Source of the DNA: an uncultured Verrucomicrobium sp.
GTDB lineage: Bacteria; Verrucomicrobiota; Verrucomicrobiia; Methylacidiphilales; GAS474
DNA length: 5,239 bases
Direction of reading: 5' to 3'
Assembly: GCA_903889845.1 (NCBI GenBank)
Contig: CAISZB010000020.1
Location: 1-5,239, forward strand
Made by a program: the position numbers and the translations under genes. Below the pieces are notes generated by a model, which was not told the origin of the DNA, made no database searches, and worked only from the letters and a program-made list of their open reading frames with translations. How positions within the stretch are numbered: position 1 is the first letter of the stretch; the number at the start of each line of letters is the position of its first letter. Positions 1 to 4,688 of this stretch are shown here, piece after piece.

Positions 1-38
1 ACCCGCCGACGCACTCGCGTCCACAAGTCCATCTCCAT
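1..38 (-). CDS. istA: IS21-family transposase IstA, N-terminal fragment (runs off window)
   Basis: Only the first codons are visible; the gene continues past the left edge. Reading leftward from 38, the protein begins MEMDLWTRVRRRV. This resembles the start of IS21-family IstA proteins, which commonly open with MEMW-x(2)-(I/V)RRRV ahead of a helix-turn-helix. IstA is the DDE transposase that works with the ATPase helper IstB. An AAAGG Shine-Dalgarno lies about 6 bases before the ATG at 38. In-frame ATG codons at 44 and 32 are alternatives, but the one at 44 overlaps the Shine-Dalgarno. The identification rests on the short N-terminal match together with IS21-like terminal repeats just upstream. 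Intactness cannot be judged. Confidence 0.65.
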   Translation of the reverse strand, partial: MEMDLWTRVRRR

Positions 39-61
39 GTACATCCTTTCTTTTTATAGGA

Positions 62-109
62 TGTCTCACTTTTCGACCGCCCCGCTCACTGTCTCATTTT
101 TCGACCGCC
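62..109 (-). repeat. Two direct terminal repeats of the IS21-type element
   Basis: Positions 62-81 and 90-109 are 20-bp direct repeats that differ at a single base (C69 versus T97). They repeat every 28 bp with an 8-bp spacer at 82-89. Their minus-strand sequence starts GGCGGTCGAAAA and ends TGAGACA. In IS21-type elements such multiple terminal repeats are transposase-binding sites, which is the likely role here. Confidence 0.8.
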
Positions 110-118
110 TTTTATACA

Positions 119-373
119 TAGCCCCGCCAAAAGAACCCGCCGCTGCCCATACAGATCAGCCAGCCGCCCCGCCAAAAGCAAAAATCCACCTGCAGTAAAA
201 GTATAGCTCGTGACAATCCACGGAATCAGCTCCGGGCCGAAGTGGAGGCTATTCCGGATCGTCACCACCCCCACGTTCAACGTGGCAGCGTTATACGTCA
301 GCAAGGCTTGTACTAGGCCGATAATCCAAAGAATCCTTTTCCGTTCACGATCTCCTATAATGGAAACACTCAT
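119..373 (-). pseudogene. MFS (DHA2-like) efflux transporter, 5' remnant cut by IS21
   Basis: This is the first 85 codons of a major facilitator superfamily transporter. Residues about 13-35 form the first membrane helix. A second helix follows at about 50-70, then the loop 2-3 MFS signature GRLADLYGQRRVL, which contains the G-x(3)-D-x(2)-G-x-R/K-R motif A. The WIVTSYTFTAGGFLLLAGRLAD segment is typical of 12-14 helix drug:H+ antiporters of the DHA2/EmrB type. A full protein would have 400-500 residues, so most is missing. After residue 85 the frame enters the insertion sequence and adds ten foreign codons before stopping at 86-88. The product should be non-functional. The ATG at 373 has no Shine-Dalgarno of its own and overlaps the stop of a 10-codon leader. 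The rest of the gene may lie beyond the element. Confidence 0.85.
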
Positions 374-402
374 ATAATAAAATCTATAGATAATATAGAC
401 AT
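370..402 (-). CDS. 10-codon leader peptide coupled to the MFS gene
   Basis: A minus-strand ATG at 402 opens a short frame, MSILSIDFII, that ends in TGA at 372-370. The TGA overlaps the MFS start as ATGA. Upstream at 417-411 is GAGGTGA, a seven-base match to the Shine-Dalgarno consensus, 8 bases before the ATG. The transporter's own ATG has no such site. This arrangement suggests that ribosomes load at the leader and reinitiate on the transporter. Translation-coupled or attenuating leaders are known for several resistance and efflux genes. Whether this one senses a drug is unknown. The peptide is too short for homology support, so an alternative is that only the ATG at 373 is used. Confidence 0.45.
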   Translation of the reverse strand: MSILSIDFII

Positions 403-410
403 TAAGCTAT

Positions 411-417
411 TCACCTC
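411..417 (-). promoter_or_regulatory. Strong Shine-Dalgarno for the leader ORF
   Basis: The minus strand reads GAGGTGA, complementary over seven bases to the 3' end of 16S rRNA, with 8 bases to the ATG at 402. It is the only good ribosome-binding site near the MFS start. It favours initiation at the leader rather than at 373. Confidence 0.55.
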
Positions 418-430
418 ATTTCGCAACTCC

Positions 431-466
431 GGAAACTCCCTGCGCCGTCCCCCATCAGAGTTTTCC
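431..466. repeat. Imperfect inverted repeat in the divergent intergenic region
   Basis: GGAAACTC (431-438) pairs with GAGTTTTCC (458-466) with one bulged base around a 19-base centre. It lies between the leader/MFS start and the promoter of the SYLF gene. It could be an operator for a divergent regulator or a hairpin in the MFS 5' UTR. No regulator gene is visible, so the role is unassigned. Confidence 0.3.
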
Positions 467-511
467 CCTGCCGTGTTGCCTGGCGTGGGTCCTCGGAAGC
501 GGGAATAGCGA

Positions 512-540
512 TTGGCAGTAAAATATACTTTGTCTATAGT
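512..540 (+). promoter_or_regulatory. Sigma70-type promoter of the SYLF gene
   Basis: A -35 box TTGGCA (512-517) and a -10 box TATAGT (535-540) are separated by exactly 17 bases within an AT-rich stretch. Transcription would start near 547, giving a leader of about 40 bases before the ATG at 586. Both boxes differ from consensus by one base, making this the best promoter match in the window. Confidence 0.65.
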
Positions 541-585
541 TTTTGTTGATTTCGATGGGATGCCTCTGTAAAAGTGGTTCTCACC

Positions 586-1278
586 ATGAGACTTTTGACT
601 AAGCAATTCGTCGTGTCGGCTCTCTTCCTCGGCCTTGCGGCTTCCGCGCTTAAAGCGCGGGATCTGGCGGGAATCGCGCGGGAGGCCAAGGATATTTTTG
701 TGTCGCAGCAAGCCTCCTCCGAGGCGATTCCGGTTGGCGCGCTGGCCCGGGCGAAGGCGATCGGCATCATCAAGGTCTATGAGGGAGGGCTGGTCATCGG
801 GGGAAGTGCCGGGGAGGGAGTGATCCTGGCCCGGACGCCGCACGGCTGGTCGGCCCCCGTCTTCTTCCATCAGGGAGGCACACAGATCGGGGCGCAGGCG
901 GGCGTTCACGTCCAGGAATACATTTACATTATCAATTCGGAGGAGGCCCTCCGCACGTTCACGGGGTCGGAAAAAAGCCAGTTCCGTTCCCTGGCGCAGT
1001 ACACCGGCAGCACCGAGTTCGACGAGACCGATCTCAGCGATGGGCTGCCGCCGGAAAAGGGACTGTTGGTCTATGTGCGGAAGGATGGTCTTTTCGCAGG
1101 GGCCACTTTGGGAGACATCATCGTGGGGGCGTCTGCTGGAGCAAATCACAAGGCGTATGGCGACGTTCCCGTAGCCGAAATCCTCGGCGGAGATGTCCCG
1201 GCTCCTGAGTACGCCAAACCGCTTCAGGCCGCCCTAGGCAAGGCCGCTTCTCGAAAAGGGCTGAGCAAGGACAAGTAG
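586..1278 (+). CDS. Secreted SYLF-domain (Ysc84-like) lipid-binding protein
   Basis: A 230-residue protein. Residues 1-24 form a Sec signal peptide: a positively charged start, the hydrophobic run FVVSALFLGLAASAL, and likely cleavage after A24. The mature part is a SYLF/Ysc84 (DUF500) domain, shown by IPVGALARAKAIGIIKV followed by the glycine-rich GGLVIGGSAGEGVILAR, then GWSAPVFF and the GGTQIGAQAG segment, ending with a second glycine-rich region (LFAGATLGDIIVGAS). SYLF domains bind phosphoinositides and other lipids in eukaryotes. Bacterial versions are exported, and their role is poorly defined. The length is usual for bacterial members. The ATG at 586 is preferred because it puts the signal peptide at the N-terminus; an in-frame GTG at 574 would add four residues. 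The Shine-Dalgarno is weak (AAAGTGG at 571-577). The gene stands alone, diverging from the broken MFS gene, with its own promoter upstream. Confidence 0.88.
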   Translation: MRLLTKQFVVSALFLGLAASALKARDLAGIAREAKDIFVSQQASSEAIPVGALARAKAIGIIKVYEGGLVIGGSAGEGVILARTPHGWSAPVFFHQGGTQIGAQAGVHVQEYIYIINSEEALRTFTGSEKSQFRSLAQYTGSTEFDETDLSDGLPPEKGLLVYVRKDGLFAGATLGDIIVGASAGANHKAYGDVPVAEILGGDVPAPEYAKPLQAALGKAASRKGLSKDK

Positions 1279-1297
1279 AAAAAGTCGGGGCCTTGTG

Positions 1298-1324
1298 GAA
1301 AATCTTCCAGGCAGTAGGATTTTC
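1298..1324. repeat. Hairpin 1 downstream of the SYLF gene
   Basis: GAAAATC (1298-1304) pairs perfectly with GATTTTC (1318-1324) around a 13-base loop. It begins 20 bases after the SYLF stop codon and is the first of four consecutive inverted repeats. No T-run follows directly, so an intrinsic terminator role is uncertain. Confidence 0.4.
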
Positions 1325-1328
1325 TGAA

Positions 1329-1357
1329 AGCCATAGCGGGCTCTGCCCGCGGTGGCT
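1329..1357. repeat. Hairpin 2, GC-rich stem with tight loop
   Basis: AGCCA and GCGGGC (1329-1333, 1336-1341) pair with GCCCGC and TGGCT (1345-1350, 1353-1357), leaving a 2x2 internal mismatch and a three-base TCT loop. With 11 paired bases this is a stable stem. A terminator without a U-tract or a palindromic repeat unit are both possible. Confidence 0.55.
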
Positions 1358-1360
1358 GTG

Positions 1361-1373
1361 GGCCGAAGCGGCC
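1361..1373. repeat. Hairpin 3, short GC stem
   Basis: GGCCG (1361-1365) pairs with CGGCC (1369-1373) around AAG. It lies 3 bases after hairpin 2 and 1 base before hairpin 4, so it appears to be part of the same folded unit. Confidence 0.45.
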
Positions 1374-1374
1374 T

Positions 1375-1424
1375 GCACTTTTGCAGTCCCTTTTTCGGAC
1401 ACGAAAAAGGGCAGCCAAAAGTGC
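1375..1424. repeat. Hairpin 4, 50-nt two-part long stem
   Basis: The outer arms GCACTTTTG (1375-1383) and CAAAAGTGC (1416-1424) pair perfectly. The inner arms CCCTTTTTCG (1388-1397) and CGAAAAAGGG (1402-1411) also pair perfectly around a GACA loop, with a symmetric 4x4 internal loop between the two parts. That is 19 perfect pairs in 50 bases, far more than chance would give. The long symmetric structure suggests a palindromic mobile repeat, a structured RNA or a bidirectional terminator. No open frame of credible coding quality covers it. Confidence 0.6.
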
Positions 1425-1498
1425 CATCCTGTGTTCGGTGAAAGAACGCCATTCGGCGGTGGGATCACGCGAATGGAACTCTTATTCACCGATGGAAA

Positions 1499-1527
1499 CC
1501 TCCGCCGTGCCCCAGCTTGGGCGGAGG
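1499..1527 (-). terminator. Possible terminator of the nucleotidyltransferase operon
   Basis: CCTCCGCC (1499-1506) and GGCGGAGG (1520-1527) are perfect 8-bp inverted arms with a 13-base loop. On the minus strand the stem is followed by TTTCC and lies about 20 bases past the stop codon of the DUF6036 gene. The short T-run makes termination plausible but weak. Confidence 0.4.
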
Positions 1528-1548
1528 CAGGGTGGAGTAGTGAGGGCG

Positions 1549-2094
1549 TTAGCCTGCTGGCGGTGGCAATGCCTTGGATCGCAGGACAATGGTCCAAGCC
1601 GTCTCCAGCCTGGTACGAAGATCGGCCGGGGTTGCCTCAAGCAGGCTGCACAGGGTTGTCTCGGTGATGAAGCGATGCCGGAGCATCTCGGCCACAAAGG
1701 CAGTGTCCTTTTCACGTCCGGCAGCCAGTTTGGAATAGGCGAGGTCGTGAGGATCGAGGCACCAACCGATGGCTCCATCGGTATTCTCGTTCTCGATTTT
1801 GACGAGCCGCTTTTCCCAATCGGCGGGCAGGACGGCGGTTTCAGGGCCGACGCCGTGGGCGTAGACACCGAATTGTGCGTGGAACGAGGAGCGCTCGCCA
1901 ATGGCTCCGTCGATCTCTTCGGCCTTTTCCGGCGCGTGCTTGGGATAGACATCGGCCTCCATCGACCCGGTCAGGGTGTCGGGAGGATGGGGAACCTTGC
2001 CGAGGATCGACTGGGAGCCGAGGACGATGAACTCGCGCTCCTGGGTGATCCGGCCTGCCGCCCGGAGAATATGTTCCAGGTCAGCCCTGAGCAT
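1549..2094 (-). CDS. DUF6036-family nucleotidyltransferase (putative toxin-antitoxin component)
   Basis: A 181-residue protein that I recognise as a DUF6036-type nucleotidyltransferase, a relative of the AbiEii/MNT enzymes. After an N-terminal helix the nucleotide-binding loop VLGSQSILG carries G26-S27, followed by MEADVYP with the acidic pair E46/D48 that would bind metal. The second conserved block, CLDPHDLAYSKLAAGREKD (112-130), contains the D-x(2)-D-x(3)-K-x(3)-G-R-x-K-D pattern typical of this family and AbiEii-like proteins. The C-terminal part is helical. Enzymes of this fold transfer nucleotides to RNA or protein; the target here is unknown. The start at 2094 lies inside the end of the upstream gene (14-base overlap) with no clear Shine-Dalgarno, implying translational coupling. 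The usual active-site residues are present, so the enzyme could be active. The family call is from memory of its motifs; the toxin role is inference. Confidence 0.8.
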   Translation of the reverse strand: MLRADLEHILRAAGRITQEREFIVLGSQSILGKVPHPPDTLTGSMEADVYPKHAPEKAEEIDGAIGERSSFHAQFGVYAHGVGPETAVLPADWEKRLVKIENENTDGAIGWCLDPHDLAYSKLAAGREKDTAFVAEMLRHRFITETTLCSLLEATPADLRTRLETAWTIVLRSKALPPPAG

Positions 2095-2392
2095 ACTTCG
2101 CGAAGATAGCGAGGCGCTCCTCCTCGGTCAGGATGCCAACGAAGGGCGAGGACTGGCGGAGCCGGGCACCTTCTTCGGAGGGGTCGAGCATGACCTTGAT
2201 CAGGGAAAGAAGGGGCAGATCGAGGAGCGAAAGCCACTCCCGAAGCGCCGGATGGTTCTCGTAACCGGGGCGGGAAAGCCAGCGTTGGGCTGTCGCCCGG
2301 GCCGCTTGGATCAACTCCGGATCATGCCGCAGCTTCTCGGCCATCGCCTCGTGAAGCGCCAGCGAGCGGTGATCGATTACGTCGTGTTTCAT
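2081..2392 (-). CDS. Small helical protein paired with the nucleotidyltransferase (putative partner or antitoxin)
   Basis: A 103-residue protein with no named domain that I can assign. It looks all-helical: residues 8-40 (HRSLALHEAMAEKLRHDPEL and onward) are one or two amphipathic helices, then ALREWLSLLDLPLLSLIKVML, and a C-terminal segment RLRQSSPFVGILTEEERLAIF (about 78-98) that looks like a conserved motif. No signal peptide or membrane helix is seen. The start at 2392 is preceded by GAGG 4 bases upstream. Its last 14 bases overlap the nucleotidyltransferase gene, so the two are made together. I recall similar proteins next to nucleotidyltransferases, which suggests an antitoxin or substrate-specificity partner, but this is from memory. 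The balanced, highly helical composition and tight coupling support a real gene. Confidence 0.75.
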   Translation of the reverse strand: MKHDVIDHRSLALHEAMAEKLRHDPELIQAARATAQRWLSRPGYENHPALREWLSLLDLPLLSLIKVMLDPSEEGARLRQSSPFVGILTEEERLAIFAKYAQG

Positions 2393-2407
2393 GGAACCTC
2401 GGCTTTT

Positions 2408-2416
2408 ATGTTAGCA
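2408..2416 (-). promoter_or_regulatory. Possible extended -10 promoter of the two-gene operon
   Basis: The minus strand reads TGC-TAACAT (2416-2408), an extended -10 match with no convincing -35 box. It lies 15 bases before the ATG at 2392, so a transcript would have a very short leader. It offers a start site in the 75-bp gap but is weak; read-through from the DUF4236 gene is the alternative. Confidence 0.25.
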
Positions 2417-2443
2417 CAATGCCGTTGCGGAGGCGAGGCGTAT

Positions 2444-2465
2444 CCCACCCAGTTCTTGGGGCGGG
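2444..2465 (-). terminator. GC hairpin just after the DUF4236 gene
   Basis: On the minus strand CCCGCCC (2465-2459) pairs with GGGTGGG (2450-2444) through one G-U wobble, with an 8-base loop. The same position would be an A-C mismatch in a plus-strand transcript, so the fold favours minus-strand RNA. It starts 2 bases after the stop codon. There is no T-run, so it may attenuate rather than terminate. Confidence 0.3.
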
Positions 2466-2467
2466 CG

Positions 2468-3856
2468 TCACTGAAACTGGGTGACCGGCAACCATTCCTG
2501 CCGCTGCTCGTTCCAGAAAAGCATATTTTCGTCGAGCTGCTTGGTGCGCAGCCACTCTTCGATTGTCGCTCGATCATAAGGGCCGTAGCTGGCTTCACCG
2601 ACGCCCAAATAGATTTGCTCGGTAATGGATAAGGGCGTCTCTTGCTCGGGGGTAACGTCCTTTGCTTTTGCTGCCACGGTTGCCTGCCTCTTGGCAGAGA
2701 CTTCCTGCGAATGAATCTCCTTCTGGAGGTCGGCGATGTCCTTGCGAAATCGCTCCAAAGCGTTCTTCAAGTGATCGGCAGCAGACGACTGGGAGAAGTA
2801 GAGCAGTTCGTTGAGGCCGTGCTGGTTCGAAATCCGTAGCGACGAGTATTCGACGATAGGGAGTTCGGGATTGTCGCTAAACCGTTTGTCGGGGCCTCCC
2901 GACTTATTCACATATCGCCAGGTGCGCCCGACGATCTTGGCATCCGCCGGGGCGCGACGGACAATGACGCGTTCGAGGTCGGATTTGAGTTGGAGGGCGT
3001 CGAAAGAGACACTTCCAAAGCCGTCGTCCGACTTGATCAAAACCCGGTCGGGAAAGAAGTAGTAGTTGTCTCGGTCGGTCGCTAGGCAAGCTGGGGTGAC
3101 GTTCGACTGAATCCTGGAGGGGAGTTGAAGTTGAATCTGACCGGATTTCCACTCCAGCTCCGATGAGGCTCCGGCATGATATTTGCGTTCATCGGCGGTC
3201 ACCCGCCCTTCAGCCCGGATGCACTTGATTTCGGTGCAGTTCCCCGCGACCTCAAATGTTGCCAGAAGGTTTTGATATGCGGCCTGAAAGCGGGCGGTCA
3301 CGTCGAACATCAGAACCGTTTGGAGCCTGCTTAAATCAGCGTAATAGGCCCCAAGCAAGAGGAGGAGGTAACAGGCAAAGATAGATGCGGCGGCAGCCAC
3401 TGGGAAGTTGCCGGAAGGGGATTGGGCGTAGGACCAGATTCCGATGCCGACCGCGATGAGCAAGAGAAGATTAACCACCTTCACTAAGCTGACCCGCTTG
3501 GCTTGGTCGTTCAGTCCGTCCAAGAGTTCGGTGGAGGAGGCGTCGGTAAGAAAAGCGACGTTGGTTCGCTCCAATTGGGTCATTCTGACAGTATGGGGAT
3601 CGAGGTTCAGTGAAGTGTCGATATCTTCCGTCGGGATCGGTTGTTGGGGAATGAGGTCAGCTGCGACAGTGGAGCCCTGGCGTGAGTTGAGATAGGATCT
3701 ATAACGGAATCCTCCGGCACTGGCCGAGATGTATGTCCCGCGTGGTCCTGTACCAATGCGGAGACCTTTGATGCCTGTAGAGAGGCCGATGCCTGAGGAG
3801 GAGAGGTTGAAGCGAAAGGGGCCGACATTGACGGATTTTCCGAATGTGAGGCCCAT
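2468..3856 (-). CDS. DUF4236 membrane protein with C-terminal GYF_2-like domain
   Basis: A 462-residue protein. Residues 1-54 are a DUF4236 domain, recognisable from MGLTFGKSVNVGPFRFNLSSSG followed by GIGLSTGIKGLRIGTGPRGTYIS. Two membrane helices follow at about 124-144 and 151-173, with a short loop. A mostly beta region (about 190-355) contains YYFFPDRVLIKSDDGFGSVSF, which may be a PH-like fold. Residues about 359-399 are a charged, coiled-coil-prone helix (HLKNALERFRKDIADLQKEI). Residues about 414-462 match a GYF_2/DUF4339 domain, with YLGVGEASYGPYDRATIEEWL and a final FWNEQRQEWLPV. GYF-type domains bind proline-rich peptides. The ATG at 3856 is chosen because DUF4236 proteins begin MGL-x-F; the frame is open 26 codons further upstream, but those residues look non-coding. 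GGAG lies close upstream. No function is known for this architecture; it stands 75 bp before the nucleotidyltransferase pair on the same strand. Confidence 0.8.
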   Translation of the reverse strand: MGLTFGKSVNVGPFRFNLSSSGIGLSTGIKGLRIGTGPRGTYISASAGGFRYRSYLNSRQGSTVAADLIPQQPIPTEDIDTSLNLDPHTVRMTQLERTNVAFLTDASSTELLDGLNDQAKRVSLVKVVNLLLLIAVGIGIWSYAQSPSGNFPVAAAASIFACYLLLLLGAYYADLSRLQTVLMFDVTARFQAAYQNLLATFEVAGNCTEIKCIRAEGRVTADERKYHAGASSELEWKSGQIQLQLPSRIQSNVTPACLATDRDNYYFFPDRVLIKSDDGFGSVSFDALQLKSDLERVIVRRAPADAKIVGRTWRYVNKSGGPDKRFSDNPELPIVEYSSLRISNQHGLNELLYFSQSSAADHLKNALERFRKDIADLQKEIHSQEVSAKRQATVAAKAKDVTPEQETPLSITEQIYLGVGEASYGPYDRATIEEWLRTKQLDENMLFWNEQRQEWLPVTQFQ

Positions 3857-3980
3857 GTCTCCATTTATTACACCACTTGCGCGGTAGAGGGAAGCGCCAG
3901 GTGCCTGACGGACGCGAAGGTGCGATAGCCACATGAAGATGCTGTTCTCGAAAAACTAATAGTCCACTGATCTGCATCCG

Positions 3981-4012
3981 GCCCGGGCTCATAGCCCAGC
4001 GGGCGTTAACGC
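3981..4012. repeat. Hairpin plus 10-bp palindrome
   Basis: GGGCT-CAT-AGCCC (3985-3997) forms a stem that extends through GCCC (3981-3984) and GGGC (4001-4004) with a three-base bulge. It runs directly into the perfect palindrome GCGTTAACGC (4003-4012). This could be a protein-binding site or part of an oriT. No T-run follows. Confidence 0.4.
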
Positions 4013-4024
4013 TTCCTCCCCGAG

Positions 4025-4047
4025 GCATGGCAAAATAGTTGCCATGC
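4025..4047. repeat. Perfect 9-bp inverted repeat with AATAG loop
   Basis: GCATGGCAA (4025-4033) and TTGCCATGC (4039-4047) are perfect inverted arms with a five-base loop. It could be an operator for a dimeric regulator, a nick-site-proximal hairpin, or part of a DUF4236 upstream regulatory region. It is the most symmetrical site in this intergenic region. Confidence 0.5.
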
Positions 4048-4094
4048 ACTCCTTTCCCAACATCATCATCTTCCTTCGGCGCGAGGAAGTATTC

Positions 4095-4122
4095 CAGGAT
4101 CTATGCCTGCGGCGTTCGGGCA
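4095..4122 (-). other. oriT-like candidate A: hairpin followed by ATCCTG
   Basis: On the minus strand TGCCCG (4122-4117) pairs with CAGGCA (4109-4104) around a seven-base loop, with one G-U pair. Three bases later comes ATCCTG (4100-4095). MOBP relaxases of the IncP/VirD2 type nick after ATCCTG, and a hairpin beside the nick is usual. The base after the presumed nick is G rather than C or T. A six-base match in about 600 bp is not rare, so this is tentative. Confidence 0.2.
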
Positions 4123-4372
4123 ATCAGGAGCCCGTGCGGGTTAGATCGCCAAAAACATGTCATAAACCCTCCGTTAGACCTTCGCTATGAGTTAACGCGG
4201 CGAGCGTGATTGATGCTTTCATTGGCCATGAAGCCGAGTGGAATCCGCACGAATGCCAACATCCCGATTAATCTATCTCCACGTTCAGGAACTCTTTAAC
4301 GCTCCCCCTCGGACGCGTGGTTAAATCTTCATCATGAAACCTACGAGCCTCCTTTCATCTGGCTGCGAAAAG

Positions 4373-4398
4373 CCCGATAGGGTCCACGGACTATCCGG
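4373..4398 (+). other. oriT-like candidate B: hairpin ending in CTATCCGG
   Basis: GATA and GTCC (4376-4379, 4382-4385) pair with GGAC and TATC (4388-4391, 4392-4395) around an AC loop, and outer CC/GG pairs extend the stem. The right arm reads CTATCCGG, one base from the IncP-type CTATCCTG nick core. It lies about 55 bases before the accessory gene start, a good position for an oriT, but the match is imperfect. Confidence 0.25.
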
Positions 4399-4454
4399 TA
4401 ACGAAGCTTCACGGATTCATGGTGAAATGGTCGCGAACATCTGATTCCAAGCCT

Positions 4455-4688
4455 ATGAACGATCTCCCACAGCCCGAGAAGCGCCATCGGGTCAGCCTCG
4501 ATGTTGCCCCCGGCTTCGAGATGAAGGTGCGCCTTCTGGCCGCTAAGTGGGGCGTCAAGACGAACGTGGCCGTCCAGCGGGCGGTCGAGTTGGCAGGCTC
4601 CCGCAATTGGCCTCCCGAGGAAAAAGAAATGCTCCAAACGATGAGCGCACGCATCGAGGAGATTGCGCGATACATCGTCCCGCCATGA
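4455..4688 (+). CDS. Small ribbon-helix-helix-like relaxase accessory (MobC-like) protein
   Basis: A 77-residue basic N-terminal protein. Residues about 10-45 (RHRVSLDVAPGFEMKVRLLAAK through VAVQRAVELAG) fit a ribbon-helix-helix fold: one beta strand followed by two helices, as in MobC/NikA/MbeC-type accessory proteins that bind oriT and help recruit the relaxase. The remainder (EEKEMLQTMSARIEEIARYI) is a helix that could dimerise. Its stop overlaps the relaxase start as ATGA, so the two are translationally coupled and probably function together in DNA transfer. The ATG at 4455 is chosen because the RHH core follows closely; an in-frame ATG at 4419 would add 12 residues. Neither start has a clear Shine-Dalgarno. 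The RHH assignment is by pattern only; a plain CopG-like autoregulator is the alternative. Confidence 0.7.
   Translation: MNDLPQPEKRHRVSLDVAPGFEMKVRLLAAKWGVKTNVAVQRAVELAGSRNWPPEEKEMLQTMSARIEEIARYIVPP

Larger units (their letters stand above)
1..118 (-). mobile_element. IS21-family insertion sequence, left (istA-proximal) end
   Basis: Read on the minus strand, the element begins at 118 with TGTATAAAAGG, carries two near-identical 20-bp repeats in the same orientation, and then reaches the istA start. IS21-family elements have ends beginning with TG and multiple terminal repeats that bind transposase, so the layout fits. The boundary is placed at 118 because the MFS reading frame to the right keeps family similarity up to its leucine 85 (119-121) and loses it from the next codon, TGT. 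The other end and any target duplication are outside the window. Confidence 0.8.
3857..4454. other. 598-bp non-coding region before the mobilization operon
   Basis: No credible gene was found here. The region separates divergent transcription units (DUF4236 leftward, mob operon rightward) and is rich in inverted repeats, listed separately. Plus-strand ORFs of 48 codons (4044-4190) and 36 codons (4334-4444) lack ribosome-binding sites and recognisable products. The position directly upstream of a relaxase operon is where an oriT is commonly found. Confidence 0.5.

Noticed and set aside
370..1149. Long minus-strand open frame opposite the SYLF gene
   Set aside because: It is antisense to a clear SYLF protein, arginine- and serine-rich with no domain pattern, and starts inside the gene. 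Only its last ten codons (the leader ORF) have a ribosome-binding site and are kept.
1118..1597. Minus-strand open frame across the hairpin cluster
   Set aside because: It crosses the SYLF 3' end and the palindromes, and has repetitive low-quality composition and no plausible start signal.
1293..1667. Plus-strand open frame through the hairpin cluster
   Set aside because: The coding sequence would consist largely of inverted-repeat DNA, and it runs antisense into the nucleotidyltransferase gene.
1381..2632. Long plus-strand open frames (1381-2109 and 1976-2632)
   Set aside because: They are antisense shadows of the DUF6036 gene, its partner and the end of the DUF4236 gene, whose products show family motifs.
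3857..3934. 26-codon upstream extension of the DUF4236 frame
   Set aside because: The residues are unlike the family, which begins MGL-x-F at 3856, and no ribosome-binding site supports the earlier start.
4044..4190. 48-codon plus-strand ORF (MHSFPNIIIFLRREEV...)
   Set aside because: There is no Shine-Dalgarno, its ATG lies within a perfect inverted repeat, the second half is low-complexity basic sequence and no family is recognised.
4139..4198. GTTAGAT, GTTAGAC and GTTAACG motifs considered as integron attC sites
   Set aside because: The first two fit GTTRRRY, but no paired RYYYAAC box with inverted arms was found and there is no integrase or cassette array.
4334..4444. 36-codon plus-strand ORF starting MKPTSLLSSGC
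   Set aside because: The cysteine suggested a lipoprotein, but there is no hydrophobic signal and it runs into the accessory gene in another frame.
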